Assembly: GCF_000308775.1 (NCBI RefSeq)
Contig: NZ_BAGJ01000086.1
Coordinates: 1-64,000 of the forward strand
Source of the DNA: Nocardia testacea NBRC 100365
GTDB taxonomy: Bacteria > Actinomycetota > Actinomycetes > Mycobacteriales > Mycobacteriaceae
DNA length: 64,000 nt
Direction of reading: 5' to 3'
The position numbers and the translations under genes are program-made. Below, piece after piece: positions 1-7,819 of this stretch (positions within the stretch are counted from its first letter, which is position 1; every line of letters begins with the position of its first letter). The notes beneath the pieces are model-generated. The model made no database searches, was not told where the DNA came from, and saw only the letters and a list, made by a program, of their open reading frames with translations.

Positions 1-15
1 AAGAGCACATCCACG

Positions 16-789
16 GTGGCCAGAATAGCGCCGTGGGAGCGGCTACCGCGTTTTATCGGCCACCGAGCCAGGGCCGGCGATCGGCGGGCGATTAGGCTGA
101 AACCCGTGGTCGTGCTCGCCGTGCTGCTGTTCGCCGTGGTCGCCGTGACGACCGGTTATGTCGTCGCGGGCGATGCCACCGCCGAGGTGGACCGTCCGTT
201 GCACGAGTGGGTGCTGACCCGGCGTAGCGATCCGGTGACCACGGCCGCCACGGTGATCACCCATCTCGGGGGTTCGGTGGCCATGTGGACCCTGGCGCTG
301 CTGGCCTGCGCCGTGCTGCTGCGCCGCGGCGCGTACGCGGACCTGCTGCTCGTGGCCGGGGTGGGTGCGGCTTCGGCGGTGGTGGTGCCGGTCTCGAAAC
401 AGCTGATCGGCCGGCCCCGGCCTCCGGTGTCCGGGCAGTTGGTGGAGGTGAGCAATCCGGCCTTCCCCTCGGGGCACGCCGTCGGGTCCACCGCGGTGGT
501 GGGCGTACTCGCCGTCCTGTTCTGCATGCGGACCGCGCATCGCGTCGCCGGGCGGATCGTCGCCGCGGTGGCGGTCGTGTTCGTACTGCTCGTGGGCCTT
601 TCACGGATCTACCTGGGAGTGCACTGGCCCACGGATGTACTCGCCGGCTGGGCACTCGGTGGTCTACTGGTGGCGGTCGGGGTGGTGGTGCGGACCCGGA
701 TCGGCGGGCCGACGGCGGAACCGCACCGTTCCGTCACCGCCGCCGGCTCCGGAACCGCGGACCGCACCGCCGGGAACACCCGCCGCTGA
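16..789 (+). CDS. PAP2-family membrane phosphatase
   Basis: Type-2 phosphatidic acid phosphatase-like membrane enzyme of 257 residues, expected to hydrolyse a lipid phosphate or pyrophosphate at the membrane. All three family motifs are visible: K128 with the RPRPP stretch, PSGH at 151-154, and SRIYLGVHWPTD at 196-207 with the catalytic His. About six hydrophobic segments alternate with short loops, beginning near residue 30. The GTG start lies only 16 bases from the window edge, so the true start could be further upstream. The tail after residue 225 is polar and looks non-catalytic. The substrate cannot be told from the sequence. The next gene is convergent, ending 9 bp away. Confidence 0.88.
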   Translation: MARIAPWERLPRFIGHRARAGDRRAIRLKPVVVLAVLLFAVVAVTTGYVVAGDATAEVDRPLHEWVLTRRSDPVTTAATVITHLGGSVAMWTLALLACAVLLRRGAYADLLLVAGVGAASAVVVPVSKQLIGRPRPPVSGQLVEVSNPAFPSGHAVGSTAVVGVLAVLFCMRTAHRVAGRIVAAVAVVFVLLVGLSRIYLGVHWPTDVLAGWALGGLLVAVGVVVRTRIGGPTAEPHRSVTAAGSGTADRTAGNTRR

Positions 790-798
790 CCGGGGTGT

Positions 799-2118
799 TC
801 AGCCACCGCGTTCCAGCTCCAGGCCCGCGGCCCGCCAGCCCGCGATACCACCGTCCAGGCTGTAGGCGGTGTGGCCGGTCCGGCAGGCGGTCGCGGCGAA
901 CTGCCGGGAGATATCGCCGGTGGGACAGGTGAAGATGACCGGGTGGGCCCGGGAGAACGGCGTTCCGTGTGCGAACAGGTCGGTGAGCCGGTCGTCGGGG
1001 ATATTGATGGCACCCGGGATATGGGCGACCCGGTAGGCCATGGCGCCCCGGGTGTCCACGATCACCGGTTGCCTCATGCGGATCAGTTCGGCCATTTCGG
1101 TGGGGGTGAGCCGTGGTGTGGCGGCGAGCTCGGTGATGCTCGGCGGCCGGGGGCCGGCATCGCGGCCGAACAGGTCCGGGCGGCGCTGTTCGATATAGGA
1201 CAGGTAGGGCTCGAGCCGGTCGCAGACGATGATCACCCCGACAGTGCGCTCGCCGCCGCGCTCGCCGCGTCCGAGCACTTCGCGCGCGGCGGCGTAGGCG
1301 GCGCCGCTGGTGGGCCCGGCCAGGACACCGTATCCGGTGGCGAGTTCGAGTGTGGCCTCGATCGCCGGGCCCGATCCCACGGTCCGGATCTCGTCGTAGA
1401 AATCGGGCTGGAACAGGCCGACCTCCCACATCTCCCGTTCCGACCGGATTCCGGGAATGAAGTCCTCACGTTCGGAGACCACCGCGACCGTCCGCAATTC
1501 GGGATGGAATTTCCGCAGGTAGCTGCCTGCTCCCCGGCTCGACCCGGTGGTGCCCAGACCGCCGAACAGGTAGTCGATCCGCTCGATCCCGGCGGCGGTG
1601 AGGTCCTCGTGGATCTCCCGGCCGGTGCCGTCGTGATGGGCGGCGATGTTCTTCTCGCTGGTGTACTGGGACAGATGCCGGAATCTGCCGGGTTCGGCGG
1701 CCATGGCCGCGTCGATCGCCGAGTACACGTCATTGGGTGTGGTGGGATCCGGGCATTCGGACAGGCCGGGGAGTTCGACGATATCGGTGCCGATCAACCG
1801 GAGCAGATCGCGCACCTCACCGACCTTGATCCGATTGGTCATGGCCCGCAATCCGATACCGTGGATCGCGCCGAGGATGCGCAGCGCCTTGGCGGTGTTG
1901 CCGCTGGACGCCTCGATCAGCGTCCGCCGCTGCGCGCGCAGCGTATCGAGTTCGTCGCGCAGCATCGCCCAGGCGACCCGGTCCTTGACCGAACCGAACG
2001 GATTATGCGATTCGAGTTTGGCGTACAGGTCCACCCCGTCGAGGCCGTGCACGGCCGGGTCCAGGCGGAGCAGGGGAGTGTCACCGATCAGTTCGGTGAT
2101 GTGCTGGTGGATCGTCAC
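799..2118 (-). CDS. Cysteine-synthase-like PLP enzyme fused to rhodanese
   Basis: Fold-type II PLP enzyme of the CysK/SbnA group with a C-terminal rhodanese domain, 439 residues. Residues 5-320 carry the PLP lysine in NPFGSVKDR (K45), the SSGNT substrate loop (71-75), a GGLGTTGSSRG phosphate loop and GPTSGAA. Residues about 335-439 form a rhodanese with an intact active-site loop starting at Cys398 (CPTGDISR). The open frame reaches 67 codons further upstream, but the GTG at 2118 is preferred: it overlaps the stop of the preceding gene as GTGA and removes an unlike N-terminus. This is the last gene of a four-gene coupled operon. The family normally joins a nucleophile to an activated serine; the fused rhodanese suggests persulfide sulfur as donor, which is inference. 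Confidence 0.88.
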   Translation of the reverse strand: MTIHQHITELIGDTPLLRLDPAVHGLDGVDLYAKLESHNPFGSVKDRVAWAMLRDELDTLRAQRRTLIEASSGNTAKALRILGAIHGIGLRAMTNRIKVGEVRDLLRLIGTDIVELPGLSECPDPTTPNDVYSAIDAAMAAEPGRFRHLSQYTSEKNIAAHHDGTGREIHEDLTAAGIERIDYLFGGLGTTGSSRGAGSYLRKFHPELRTVAVVSEREDFIPGIRSEREMWEVGLFQPDFYDEIRTVGSGPAIEATLELATGYGVLAGPTSGAAYAAAREVLGRGERGGERTVGVIIVCDRLEPYLSYIEQRRPDLFGRDAGPRPPSITELAATPRLTPTEMAELIRMRQPVIVDTRGAMAYRVAHIPGAINIPDDRLTDLFAHGTPFSRAHPVIFTCPTGDISRQFAATACRTGHTAYSLDGGIAGWRAAGLELERGG

Positions 2119-3608
2119 GGAACCTCGGGTGCGTCGGAGTAGGCGGGGGATGACGGCGGCCGGTAGTCGGCGTCGGGTGTGGTCAGGAAGCGGCCGCCGT
2201 GGCCGGTTACCACCACCTTCTCCGCCGGGGGGTGCATGGCGGCGGCGGCCGCCGACAGATCCATGTGGTAACCGGCCGTATTGGGGAAGACGATCAGGTC
2301 GCCCGGGCGGGGCAGCCACGGCAGCCAGACCGTATGCGCGGTAACGAGATCCCTTTCCAGGCAGAGCCGCCCGGCCAGGAAGACGCCGGCGGGCGGGCCG
2401 TCCGGTGCGATTCCGTCCCCCGGCAGCAGGAGGGGGTCGGCCATCACTTCCTGATCGGCCGGTGTCACCGTGTCCCGGCTGATGTCGAGGTGGACGAGCA
2501 CGCTTCCGTCGGCGGCCTCCTTCGCGAATTCCACTCGGGCCACCGTGATCCCGGCGTGGTCGGCGAGGGCTTTGCCGGGCTCCAGCCAGATGTCGAGGAG
2601 ATTGTCGGCGGCCACCCGGGCGACACTGCGGCCGCCGTGCCGGCCGAGCGGGGCGGCCAGGAAATCTGCGAGCATCTCGGCGGCGGACACGGTGTTGGCG
2701 TATTTGTGGAAGACCGGTGTCCCGCGTACCGCGCCGCCGTCGACCTGGTAACCGAACGTGTTGCTACCCCAGCTCATCGGTGCGCCGTGACCGGCGAGCG
2801 CGGCACGCAGCCGGTGCACGTAGTCGTCGAATCGGGCGCCGTCGGCGGTGAACACCTGGCGAAGTCCGCCGCCGATGTTCAGGACCGACGGTGCGAGTCC
2901 GGCCGAGTATGCCTGTTCGAGTAGCGCGAAACAGGTATCGGCGGCCCGCACCCGTTCGGCGGTATCACCGGTATCGAGGTGAAATGCCGTACCGCGGAAC
3001 ACCAGCCGATCCCGGTGCCGCGCCAGCAGTTCGAGCGCGCGATCCACCCGCTGCACCGGGATACCGAAGCGGCTCACCTGCGACCCCGCAAATCCGCTGA
3101 CTCGGAGCAGGACCGGCACCGGTGCGGACCGTTCGGCGAGATCGGCGAGGGTGCCCAGCTCCCATTCGTTGTCGATGTTCACGGTCACGCCGGTACCCAC
3201 CAGTGCCCGGAGGAACGTCTCACCCTTGGGTCCGGTCACCTCGATCCGGCCGGTGTCGAAACCGGCCGTCAGCGCCGATTCCAGTTCACCGGCCGAGGCC
3301 ACGTCCACACCGATTCCGTGGGCCGCGGCCGTGCGTACGAAGGCCCGGGATCGGTTCACCTTGTGCGCGTAGCAGAGGCGATAACCGGTATGTGCCTCGT
3401 CGAGTACCTCGGTGAGCCGGTCGATATTGCGTGCGAACACCTGCGGGAACAGCAGATGCAGTGGTGTCCCGAAGCGGTCCAGCACCGCGTCGAGGGCGCG
3501 GCGATCGGCGAGGAACGCCGCGACGAGCCGATCCCAGCGTGCCGGTAGGGCAGGTGGCCCGGTGTGCTCGGTGGGTTCCGGACGGTCCGGATGCGGCCGA
3601 ACGGTCAT
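2115..3608 (-). CDS. Y4yA-type fold III PLP-dependent decarboxylase
   Basis: Alanine-racemase-fold PLP enzyme related to diaminopimelate/ornithine decarboxylases, 497 residues (LysA is about 420-450). The Schiff-base lysine is K83 in YAHKVN, followed by HLDTGD, the glycine loop NIGGGL, EPGKALADHAG (normally EPGR) and the paired-active-site Cys in GRLCLERD. The best match by eye is the Y4yA group, whose founder on the Rhizobium NGR234 plasmid lies, as I recall, beside a cysteine-synthase-like gene and siderophore-synthetase-like genes. Both ends are coupled: the start ATG overlaps the upstream stop as ATGA, and the stop overlaps the next start as GTGA. It probably decarboxylates or otherwise processes an amino-acid conjugate made by its neighbours; the substrate is unknown. 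Confidence 0.87.
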   Translation of the reverse strand: MTVRPHPDRPEPTEHTGPPALPARWDRLVAAFLADRRALDAVLDRFGTPLHLLFPQVFARNIDRLTEVLDEAHTGYRLCYAHKVNRSRAFVRTAAAHGIGVDVASAGELESALTAGFDTGRIEVTGPKGETFLRALVGTGVTVNIDNEWELGTLADLAERSAPVPVLLRVSGFAGSQVSRFGIPVQRVDRALELLARHRDRLVFRGTAFHLDTGDTAERVRAADTCFALLEQAYSAGLAPSVLNIGGGLRQVFTADGARFDDYVHRLRAALAGHGAPMSWGSNTFGYQVDGGAVRGTPVFHKYANTVSAAEMLADFLAAPLGRHGGRSVARVAADNLLDIWLEPGKALADHAGITVARVEFAKEAADGSVLVHLDISRDTVTPADQEVMADPLLLPGDGIAPDGPPAGVFLAGRLCLERDLVTAHTVWLPWLPRPGDLIVFPNTAGYHMDLSAAAAAMHPPAEKVVVTGHGGRFLTTPDADYRPPSSPAYSDAPEVP

Positions 3609-4882
3609 CCGGGACTGCCCGGGTGTACCGGTTCCGGCCGTTCGCCGACGGGGTTGTAGCCGCCGTCGCGCAACGCTTCGAAGGCGCGGGCCCGGTTGCG
3701 CGGGCTGCGGAACTCCGCCACGACCCGCTTGCTGTCGAGGTCGATGTCCACGACGCGGATGGACATCGACTCCAGTACTCCGCCGATCGTGCGCACACAG
3801 TGCTTGCAGGTCATATCCGGTACATAGAAGATGCGGTCCTCTGCCGCCGCCGGTCCCGTGCCGAAATTTTCCCGAGCCGCCACCGCCACCGGTTCGCAGC
3901 GCCCGGCGATATCGGTGAACACCTCGACGAAGCGGTGTACCACGTCGGTGAGCACGCTGTAGTTCGTGCCGCTGTCGCGGTGTGTGACCGCCGCCGGGCA
4001 GGAGGACTGCTCACCGGGTGGTAGCAGGGCGTACTGCCGGGAGATGAGATCCAGATCGTCGTGATACCGGGCGATCGCCGCGGGTACGGTCAGTCCCTCC
4101 TCGGTGGTCGCCCGGGCCATCACCCGGTGCGCATCGGCAATGGTCGCCTCCTTCATCGCCCGCAGCGTGGCGATCGACTCGGCGGTGTATCGCACCGGAC
4201 CGCCGGGTTCGACGCGCAGGCTCACCGGGATCATGCCTCGTCGATAAGTCGATGCCTGCAGTTCCCAGAACCAGCGGGTGGCAACCGCGGTGAAGATCCC
4301 GGAATCTCGCATTACGCAGGCGAACTCTTCCGGAGTCCGGTACGGCGTCTGCCGCGCGATGAGGGCGTGCTGGGCCAGCGCCCGGCCCGCGGACTCCACG
4401 CCCACCCGGAAGATATCGATGGGGTCGTGATCGGTGGTCGTGCCGGCCAGAACTGCGTGCGCCGCCGCGTCGAGACGCGCAATCCGGTCGGCGAGGCCGG
4501 GGTTGTCGTCGATCGATCGCCAAAGCGCGAGTACGGCTTCCCGGGCGGCGATCGGCACGACCGGGCCCGGCCCGTCGGCACGGTAGAACCCGGTATTGGG
4601 CACTCCGGCGCTGTCCACCCAGGTCATCCGGTGGGACGCGGAGGTGACCGCGCCGGCGGGACAGGGTCGCATGAACCGTTCCAGATACAGCCGTTGCGAA
4701 AATGTCAGATGACTGCCGGGTTCGGGGCGCAGTTCGGTCGCGGTGTATTCGAACCGGGTAGTTCCGGCCGGCCGGTGGGCGGCGAAGAGTCCGGGCCGGG
4801 CGAGTTCGGCCAGGATCCGTGCGGTGGCCCGCCGGTCGTACCGGGTGGCGGTATCGGTGGATGCGCTGATCTCGGTGCTCAT
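3605..4882 (-). CDS. Unknown protein with C-terminal HMA (CxxC) domain
   Basis: 425-residue protein in two parts. Residues 1 to about 335 match no family I recognise: soluble, mixed helical, rich in Arg and His, with Trp/Phe clusters near residue 220 and no signal peptide or membrane segment. Residues about 350-415 are a heavy-metal-associated domain with MTCKHC (C359, C362) and the usual beta-alpha-beta pattern, as in copper chaperones. The frame is open far upstream, but the ATG at 4882 fits the ATGA overlap with the upstream gene. It is the second gene of the PLP-enzyme operon. It may deliver a metal to, or take metal or sulfur from, the product of the other three enzymes; that is inference. 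Confidence 0.8.
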   Translation of the reverse strand: MSTEISASTDTATRYDRRATARILAELARPGLFAAHRPAGTTRFEYTATELRPEPGSHLTFSQRLYLERFMRPCPAGAVTSASHRMTWVDSAGVPNTGFYRADGPGPVVPIAAREAVLALWRSIDDNPGLADRIARLDAAAHAVLAGTTTDHDPIDIFRVGVESAGRALAQHALIARQTPYRTPEEFACVMRDSGIFTAVATRWFWELQASTYRRGMIPVSLRVEPGGPVRYTAESIATLRAMKEATIADAHRVMARATTEEGLTVPAAIARYHDDLDLISRQYALLPPGEQSSCPAAVTHRDSGTNYSVLTDVVHRFVEVFTDIAGRCEPVAVAARENFGTGPAAAEDRIFYVPDMTCKHCVRTIGGVLESMSIRVVDIDLDSKRVVAEFRSPRNRARAFEALRDGGYNPVGERPEPVHPGSPG

Positions 4883-6177
4883 GGCAGCTCCTCGGCGAGG
4901 GTCCGGACGCAGTCGACGAAGCGATCGATATCGTCGAGGCAGGTGTAGACATGGGTGCTGACCCGCACCGATTCGGGGTCGCTCCCGGTTTCGGGCATAC
5001 AGTGGGCGCCGGTGCGGACGAGGAAGCCGTATTCGGCGAGGACGAAACCCAGATCGGCCGCCGATATCCCGCGGAGGGTGAACGAGACGATGCCGTATCC
5101 GGTGTCCTCCCGGGCGTGGGCGGGCCCGGGCAGGAACATCAGCCCGGGCACCGTTCGCAATCCGTGGATCAACCGCTGGGTGAGCACCCGATTGTGCGCC
5201 GCGACGGCGGGCATGCCGTAGGCCTCCAGCACCTCCAGTGCGGTGCCCAGCGAAAGGATGCCGGGGATATTGGCGGTACCGCCTTCGAGCAGGCCGGGCA
5301 TGACGCCGGTGCCGAAACCCTCGGCGGTCAGTGCCGCATCGGTACCGCCGCCGGGTAGGAAGGGCCGCAGTTGCGCGTGTGTCCGCTGCCGGCAGTACAG
5401 GATGCCGATGCCCGGTGACGCGAACATCTTGTGCGCCGCGAAGGCCGCGAAATCGGCTCCCAGCGCGGTGACGTCCACCGGGAGGTGGCCCCCGCTCTGG
5501 CTGCAGTCGAAACACAGGTGTACTCGCGGGGGAATCCGGTCGCGCAGTTCGGTGAGAGTGGTCCGGGCGCCGAATACGTGATGCAGGTGCGTCACGGTGA
5601 GCAGCCGGGTGCGCGGGCTCAGTTTCGTGGCGATATCGGCGGTATCGGCCTGCCCGGTCGCGGTGACCCGGTAGGGCACGAGTTCGATCCGGGTGCCGAA
5701 GCGGGCCAGGGTGTCCCGCAACAGGAACCAGGGTGAGATATTGGCCGCGTGGTCGCGCGGGCTGTAGAGGATCTCGTCCCCGTCCGCCAGCGCCGCGAGC
5801 CCCCAGGACAGTGCGACGGCATTGAGTGCCGCGGTGGCGCCCGCGGTGAAGACGATCTCGTCGGGCCGGGCGGCGCCTACGAACCGCGCGGTCGCGGCAC
5901 GAACCGCGGCGATGCGCTGGGTGAGCGCCGTGGACCAGGGATAGGTGCCGCGGGCGGCATTGGCGGTGGCGATCGTGTGGTAATCGCGAACGGTGTCGAT
6001 CACCGCCCTCGGCTTCTGCGTCGTGGCCGCACTGTCCAGGTAGGTCTCCCGGCTCTCGGCCAGCGCGGGAAAGGACGCGCGGACTTCCGGTGGGAGCAGT
6101 CCGGTGACCGGGGAGACCGGTGCGGGAGCGCCGGTGGAGAGAGGTGGACTATCCGGTCGGCGCAGGGGTGATCCCAT
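4879..6177 (-). CDS. Class V aminotransferase / cysteine-desulfurase-like enzyme
   Basis: Fold-type I PLP enzyme of the SufS/CsdA/isopenicillin-epimerase group, 432 residues. Visible features are the PLP lysine K250 in FAAHKMF, cofactor Asp224 in FDCSQ, THLHH (about 196-200), and Cys393 in RTGAHCMPE followed by a RVSTHVY segment, where SufS-type enzymes carry the persulfide-forming cysteine and C-terminal arginine. The first 30 residues are a Pro-rich extension. The start has a strong site, GGAAGGAG 7 nt before ATG. It is first in the four-gene operon, so its promoter should lie in 6178-6334. The likely role is release of sulfur from cysteine or a related beta-elimination; no suf or isc genes are present, pointing to a dedicated pathway. 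Confidence 0.87.
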   Translation of the reverse strand: MGSPLRRPDSPPLSTGAPAPVSPVTGLLPPEVRASFPALAESRETYLDSAATTQKPRAVIDTVRDYHTIATANAARGTYPWSTALTQRIAAVRAATARFVGAARPDEIVFTAGATAALNAVALSWGLAALADGDEILYSPRDHAANISPWFLLRDTLARFGTRIELVPYRVTATGQADTADIATKLSPRTRLLTVTHLHHVFGARTTLTELRDRIPPRVHLCFDCSQSGGHLPVDVTALGADFAAFAAHKMFASPGIGILYCRQRTHAQLRPFLPGGGTDAALTAEGFGTGVMPGLLEGGTANIPGILSLGTALEVLEAYGMPAVAAHNRVLTQRLIHGLRTVPGLMFLPGPAHAREDTGYGIVSFTLRGISAADLGFVLAEYGFLVRTGAHCMPETGSDPESVRVSTHVYTCLDDIDRFVDCVRTLAEELP

Positions 6178-6334
6178 GTGATCGCTCCTTCCGCCGATCC
6201 ATCCGGACTGCGAACAACGATACTCATTGTCGGAAAGTTCGCCCAGTGCGCTTGGTGCGCAGCCGGTTTCGCCTGCGTCGGGTACCCGCGGCGAGGTCCC
6301 GGGAGCTGTCGGTGTCCGGCGTTATGGTGCGGGT

Positions 6335-6754
6335 ATGCCACTCACACTCGACGAACGCCAGGCGTTTCTGGCCGAACCGCATATCGGTGCGCTCTCGGTA
6401 TCGGCGGGTCCGGAGCGCGGTCCCCTCACCGTGCCCATCTGGTATCAGTACGAGCCGGGCGGTGATCTCTGGGTGCTCACCGGGCCGGAATCGGAGAAGA
6501 TGCGCCGGATCCGGGCGGCGGGCCGGTTCAGTCTGCTGGCCGAGCGCGTCCAGCCCACCGTCCGCTATGTCAGCGTAGAGGGCCCGGTGACCCGGGTCGA
6601 GCCGATGACCGACGACCGGCATCGCGAGATGGTGGCGCGCTATCTGCCGCCCGAGCGCGTGGAGGAGTACCTGTCCTTCGCCGCGGCCGAACTGGGTGAG
6701 CACGTGGTCGTGTTCATGCGTCCGCAGCGCTGGTTGTCCGCCGATCTCGGCTGA
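6335..6754 (+). CDS. PNPOx-like split-barrel flavin/F420 protein
   Basis: 139-residue pyridoxamine-5'-phosphate-oxidase-like split-barrel protein. It shows the typical opening (FLAEPHIGALSV), a PLTVPIWYQYEPGG strand pair and a SLLAERVQP segment. In actinomycetes these proteins bind F420, FMN or haem and often reduce small hydrophobic molecules; the cofactor is not decided here. The frame opens 36 codons earlier, but those residues are unlike the family. A TATGGT hexamer 6-7 nt before the chosen ATG suggests a leaderless transcript. It is divergent from the PLP-enzyme operon and ends 4 bp from the convergent CBS gene. Confidence 0.82.
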   Translation: MPLTLDERQAFLAEPHIGALSVSAGPERGPLTVPIWYQYEPGGDLWVLTGPESEKMRRIRAAGRFSLLAERVQPTVRYVSVEGPVTRVEPMTDDRHREMVARYLPPERVEEYLSFAAAELGEHVVVFMRPQRWLSADLG

Positions 6755-6758
6755 GCGG

Positions 6759-7193
6759 TCAGTAGCCGCCCTGGAGGTATTCCACGAGTTGTTCCCGTTC
6801 GGTGGCAAGTTCGGAGATGGCGCTCTTGACCACGTCACCGATACTCACGATGCCGACCAGTTCACCACCGGACACCACCGGCAGATGCCGGACCCGGTGA
6901 TCGGTCATGATCCGGCGCAGCCCGTCGACATGGTCGTCGGGGGCGCAGGTCCGGACCTCGGTGGACATGATCCGTGAGACCGGGGAATCCAGTAGTGCCG
7001 CGCCGTGCCGGTACAGGGCGCGGACGATATCGCGTTCGGAGACGATTCCGGCGATCCGGCTGCCGTCGGGAGAGACCACCACGGCCCCGATATTGTCCTC
7101 GGCCAGCAGGGCCAGCAGCGCGCGGACGGTCAGATCCGGACGCGCGGTGGTCACGGCGTGGCCCTTGTTGCGCAGTATCTCGGCGATTCGCAT
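6759..7193 (-). CDS. Tandem CBS-domain protein
   Basis: 144-residue protein made of two CBS domains: about 8-60 (LTVRALLALLAEDNIGAVVV then IAGIVSERDIVRAL) and 70-125 (MSTEVRTCAPDD then RHLPVVSGGELVGIVSIGDVV). CBS pairs bind adenine nucleotides or S-adenosyl ligands and act as energy or redox sensors; stand-alone proteins of this size are common in actinomycetes. Start choice is open: 7193 fits relatives best, 7202 adds three residues, and 7265 has a weak AAGAG site and adds 24 residues of non-conserved sequence. A short C-terminal helix (residues 126-144) ends with GGY. Confidence 0.85.
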   Translation of the reverse strand: MRIAEILRNKGHAVTTARPDLTVRALLALLAEDNIGAVVVSPDGSRIAGIVSERDIVRALYRHGAALLDSPVSRIMSTEVRTCAPDDHVDGLRRIMTDHRVRHLPVVSGGELVGIVSIGDVVKSAISELATEREQLVEYLQGGY

Positions 7194-7312
7194 GGTCACC
7201 ATCCACTCGAGCGCGGGATTCCAGAATCTCGCGCTCGGGCCGCCGACGCCAGCACGAATCGGCATCGACCGCTCTTTTCTCGAGTCCGTACGGTGAGCGG
7301 GACCGCGACCGG

Positions 7313-7564
7313 TTACTCGTCGTCGAGACCCGCGGAGAGATAGGCGGCTGCGGCCAGCCACTGGCGGCACTGGGGCCCGTGCACATCGTGGATGTGCAGG
7401 ATCTCGCGGGCCTGCCGATAGGTGAGTACCGGCGGCTCGGAATTACAGTCGGTACCGGCCTCCGGGGCCGCGTAGCGGCGTAGCGGTTCCGGGTGGTGCC
7501 CGAGCGAATGACCGCCGGCGCTGCCCACGGCGTTCCGATGGGGACTTCGGAATGGTTGGATCAT
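7313..7564 (-). CDS. Small protein of the XRE/DUF397 cassette
   Basis: 83-residue hypothetical protein. The C-terminal half is predicted helical (YRQAREILHIHDVHGPQCRQWLAAAAYLSAGL); the N-terminal part is polar and probably disordered. I do not recognise a family. The ATG at 7564 is chosen because GAGGGG lies 7 nt upstream; an in-frame ATG 15 bases earlier has no such site. Support for a real gene comes from its promoter: the region at 7659-7697 carries the same element found in front of the 121-residue orphan at 10212-10577. It probably belongs to the regulon of the XRE regulator at 9250. Confidence 0.6.
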   Translation of the reverse strand: MIQPFRSPHRNAVGSAGGHSLGHHPEPLRRYAAPEAGTDCNSEPPVLTYRQAREILHIHDVHGPQCRQWLAAAAYLSAGLDDE

Positions 7565-7658
7565 TCGGTTGCCCCTCACATGCGACGTTGCGGGGCGACA
7601 GCTCCGGCCGGCGAATCAGCCGAGGAAAATGCTGTGTATCGCCCCTCCTGTGCGCCTG

Positions 7659-7697
7659 AGTCTAAGCCGCCGTCGCTTACAAATGCAAGTACATCTG
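7659..7697 (-). promoter_or_regulatory. Shared TTGCAT promoter element, copy A
   Basis: On the minus strand, TTGCAT (7683-7688) and TAGACT (7659-7664) are 18 bp apart, a good sigma-70-type pair. The -35 lies in ACTTGCATTTGTAAG. Over about 24 bases around the -35, this copy differs from the one at 10636-10657 at a single position. It should drive the small gene ending at 7313, with a leader of about 90 nt. Confidence 0.7.
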
Positions 7698-7819
7698 CAA
7701 ACAACAGACGAAGTCGCGCGAAGCGTGTCGCCGGCACCTTCCGCGGCGATCGGCGCTGTGGCAGTGTGCCTTTCCGTCGCGCGCCGACGGCCCTCGGGTT
7801 CCGCCGCGGCGGCGGGTTC

